Assembly (NCBI GenBank): GCA_963169175.1
Contig: CAUJFK010000212.1
Coordinates: forward strand, 1 to 7,234
Length of the DNA: 7,234 bases
Reading direction: 5' to 3'
DNA from: Acidobacteriota bacterium
GTDB taxonomy: Bacteria; Acidobacteriota; Blastocatellia; Pyrinomonadales; Pyrinomonadaceae
Each line of letters begins with the position of its first letter. The first letter of the stretch is position 1. The notes under the pieces were generated by a model. The model saw only the letters and a program-made list of their open reading frames with translations, was not told the DNA's origin and made no database searches. Position numbers and translations under genes: made by a program. Positions 6,113 through 7,234 of this stretch are shown piece by piece.

Positions 6113-6415
6113 ATGTTCAATTTTGAACCACATTCTAAGGAGACTTCCCGGCTTTGCAAAAAGTTCGGTATCAAGAAACTGGAGTTTTTTGGTTCCGTTT
6201 TGTCGGACGATTTCAATGATGGCAGTGACATCGATTGTCTAATCGAGTTTGACGAGACCGGCGGGAATCATTTCCATGGGTTTTTTGATCTTAAATACGC
6301 ATTGGAAGAACTTTTTGGAAGGGATGTTGACTTAGTTGTCGATTCGGCGATAAGGAATCCTTATTTCCGTGCGGCCATTGACAGTTCACGACGGCTAGTG
6401 GACTGTAACAGTTGA
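6113..6415 (+). CDS. Minimal (MNT-type) nucleotidyltransferase, no HEPN partner
   Basis: This 100-residue protein has the full MNT core. LEFFGSVLSDDFNDGSDIDCLIEF (23-46) contains the Gly27-Ser28 turn and the catalytic pair Asp39 and Asp41. VDLVVD (72-77) gives the third acidic residue, Asp73. Proteins of this kind (MntA) act as antitoxins that add AMP to a HEPN ribonuclease, HepT, encoded beside them. Here no HEPN-like gene (about 110-140 residues with an RxxxxxH motif) is seen on either side. The catalytic residues are intact, so this is an orphan or acts on something encoded elsewhere. The start is 35 bp after the small gene and has no clear ribosome site. AATAAT at 6101-6106 could be a -10 box giving a very short leader, but no -35 box is convincing. 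Confidence 0.88.
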   Translation: MFNFEPHSKETSRLCKKFGIKKLEFFGSVLSDDFNDGSDIDCLIEFDETGGNHFHGFFDLKYALEELFGRDVDLVVDSAIRNPYFRAAIDSSRRLVDCNS

Positions 6416-6435
6416 ATCGCAAGTACTTTTGTGCT

Positions 6436-6511
6436 CTTTGTGTCTTCAACTTTGAGATCTTTGTGTTAAGAAAAACCGTTAACACAAAAGTCTCAAAGGG
6501 AGGACTCAAAG
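6436..6511. repeat. Long imperfect inverted repeat (REP/MITE-like hairpin)
   Basis: The inner arms at 6450-6469 and 6479-6498 pair over 20 bp with two adjacent mismatches around a 9-base loop. Outer arms at 6436-6446 and 6501-6511 pair at 9 of 11 positions after a small internal bulge. CTTTGTGT occurs twice in the left arm (6436-6443 and 6459-6466), so the arms also contain a direct repeat. There is no T-run after the right arm, so it is not a classic terminator, though it could still stop transcription or protect the 3' end of the mRNA. Dispersed CTTTGTGT-type hairpins are my best guess, which cannot be tested within one window. Confidence 0.75.
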
Positions 6512-6596
6512 TTCGCTAAGGAAGAAGAGAACGACTAGAACTACTTCCAAATTATCTGTTACAATCCACTAGTTTATGCAGCATGACGTTCGGAAA

Positions 6597-6711
6597 CTTT
6601 GTAAACAAAGGCTATAGCCAAATTAGGCTGAAGCCAAAAGATATTTGCATTTTTCAATTCTTGGCTAAAGCCTTGACCTTGCTTTAATCTTTATCCACTA
6701 GCTAAAGCTAG
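6597..6711. repeat. Cluster of five short palindromes (GGCTnnAGCC type)
   Basis: Five palindromes of one design, each with a 2-base centre, follow one another: CTTTGT-AA-ACAAAG (6597-6610), GGCT-AT-AGCC (6610-6619), GGCT-GA-AGCC (6626-6635), GGCT-AA-AGCC (6663-6672) and CTAGCT-AA-AGCTAG (6698-6711). The second and fourth are nearly perfect reverse complements over 13 bases (6609-6621 and 6661-6673, one mismatch), so a larger fold-back is also possible. They lie upstream of glyA. They may be a small non-autonomous repeat element or binding sites for a regulator. Confidence 0.7.
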
Positions 6712-6793
6712 CGGCAATTTAAAGTTCCAAAGAATTAAATGCCGCCAGGCATTGTCGTAAGTATTCCTGAATCCGAATTTTGGTTGAAAACAA

Positions 6794-7234
6794 ATGAGCG
6801 AATTTTTTACATCGAGTATTTCGGAAGCTGATCCGTTGATCAGCAATGCTATTGACGACGAGGTTCGGCGGCAGGTTGATGGGTTGGAGTTGATCGCTTC
6901 GGAGAATTTTGTTTCCGAGGCGGTGCTTCAGGCTATGGGTACTGTGTTTACGAACAAGTACGCCGAAGGATATCCGGGCAAGCGGTATTATGGCGGGTGC
7001 GAGTTTGCGGATGTGGTGGAGCAGGCGGCTATCGATCGGGCGAAGGAGATATTTGGGGCCGAGCATGCTAATGTGCAGCCCCATTCGGGAGCGCAGGCGA
7101 ATATGTCGGTGCTGCTGACGGCGCTTGAGCACGGCGATCCGATATTGGGGATGAACCTGTCGCACGGTGGGCATTTGACGCATGGGCATCCGTTGAATTT
7201 TTCGGGGATAAATTACAAGGTCGCGGATTACGGC
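6794..7234 (+). CDS. glyA: Serine hydroxymethyltransferase, 3' end outside window
   Basis: This PLP enzyme converts serine and tetrahydrofolate to glycine and 5,10-methylene-tetrahydrofolate, feeding one-carbon metabolism in the cytoplasm. The open frame runs from ATG at 6794 to the last base, 147 codons without a stop, about a third of the usual 415-430 residues. Diagnostic motifs are LELIASENFVSEAV (31-44), TNKYAEGYPGKRYYGG (53-68), VQPHSGAQAN (94-103) and LSHGGHLTHG (122-131). The PLP-binding lysine lies beyond the window. An in-frame TGA at 6785-6787 just upstream fixes the start. The ribosome site is weak (GGTTGA at 6782-6787). The gene stands apart from the toxin-antitoxin cluster, separated by 378 bp of repeat-rich DNA, and probably has its own promoter. 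Confidence 0.97.
   Translation, partial: MSEFFTSSISEADPLISNAIDDEVRRQVDGLELIASENFVSEAVLQAMGTVFTNKYAEGYPGKRYYGGCEFADVVEQAAIDRAKEIFGAEHANVQPHSGAQANMSVLLTALEHGDPILGMNLSHGGHLTHGHPLNFSGINYKVADYG

Larger units (their letters stand above)
6416..6793. other. Non-coding repeat-rich intergenic region before glyA
   Basis: I see no gene in these 378 bp. The region is AT-richer than its surroundings and holds a long imperfect hairpin (6436-6511) and a cluster of short palindromes (6597-6711). A weak promoter candidate for glyA is TTGGCT (6661-6666) with TTTAAT (6683-6688) at 16-bp spacing, overlapping one of the palindromes; I have low confidence in it. Reading both strands, I found no HEPN remnant that would explain the lone MNT gene upstream. 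An antisense open frame here and over glyA (6719-7189) has no protein-like character. Confidence 0.6.

Noticed and set aside
6436..6511. A rho-independent terminator
   Set aside because: The stem is AT-rich with internal mismatches, and no run of T follows the right arm.
6597..6711. A CRISPR array in the repeat-rich intergenic DNA
   Set aside because: The repeats are 10-14 bp palindromes with uneven spacing. There are no 25-37 bp identical repeats with uniform spacers and no cas genes.
6719..7189. 156-codon minus-strand frame over the glyA start
   Set aside because: It is antisense to unmistakable serine hydroxymethyltransferase sequence.

Overview
The window looks like a stretch of Gram-negative bacterial chromosome of intermediate GC. 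It has tightly packed genes, all on the + strand, between two housekeeping genes (ligA and glyA). The protein styles and the short GGCTnnAGCC palindromes in the intergenic DNA remind me of Acidobacteriota (Blastocatellia-like) genomes. That placement is recollection and inference, not something the sequence proves.

Layout: (1) 1-981 is the 3' part of a class I SAM-dependent methyltransferase whose start lies before the window. (2) 1014-1487 is a small DUF1801-family protein. (3) 1588-2199 is a type II toxin-antitoxin locus: a near-consensus promoter overlapped by a perfect 7-bp dyad, a ribbon-helix-helix antitoxin whose reading frame appears broken by one base in an A6 run just after its ATG, and an intact MazF/PemK endoribonuclease. 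(4) 2196-4229 is the NAD+-dependent DNA ligase ligA, whose ATG overlaps the mazF stop codon. (5) 4239-5255 is a second toxin-antitoxin locus: a near-consensus promoter, an Xre/DUF2384 antitoxin and a RES-domain toxin. (6) 5263-6077 is an overlapping pair, a nucleotidyltransferase and an 89-residue helical protein of unknown function. (7) 6113-6415 is a minimal MNT-type nucleotidyltransferase without its usual HEPN partner. (8) 6416-6793 is non-coding DNA rich in inverted repeats. (9) 6794-7234 is the 5' part of glyA, which runs off the window.

Together, 1.6-6.4 kb is a toxin-antitoxin-rich accessory cluster in which ligA is embedded. Two loci are recognisable toxin-antitoxin modules (MazEF and Xre-RES). 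Two more (the nucleotidyltransferase pair and the lone MNT) have the look of such modules but cannot be assigned with confidence. The most notable points are the mazEF-ligA overlap, the apparent frameshift combined with a probably leaderless antitoxin mRNA, and the uncharacterised nucleotidyltransferase/small-protein pair.
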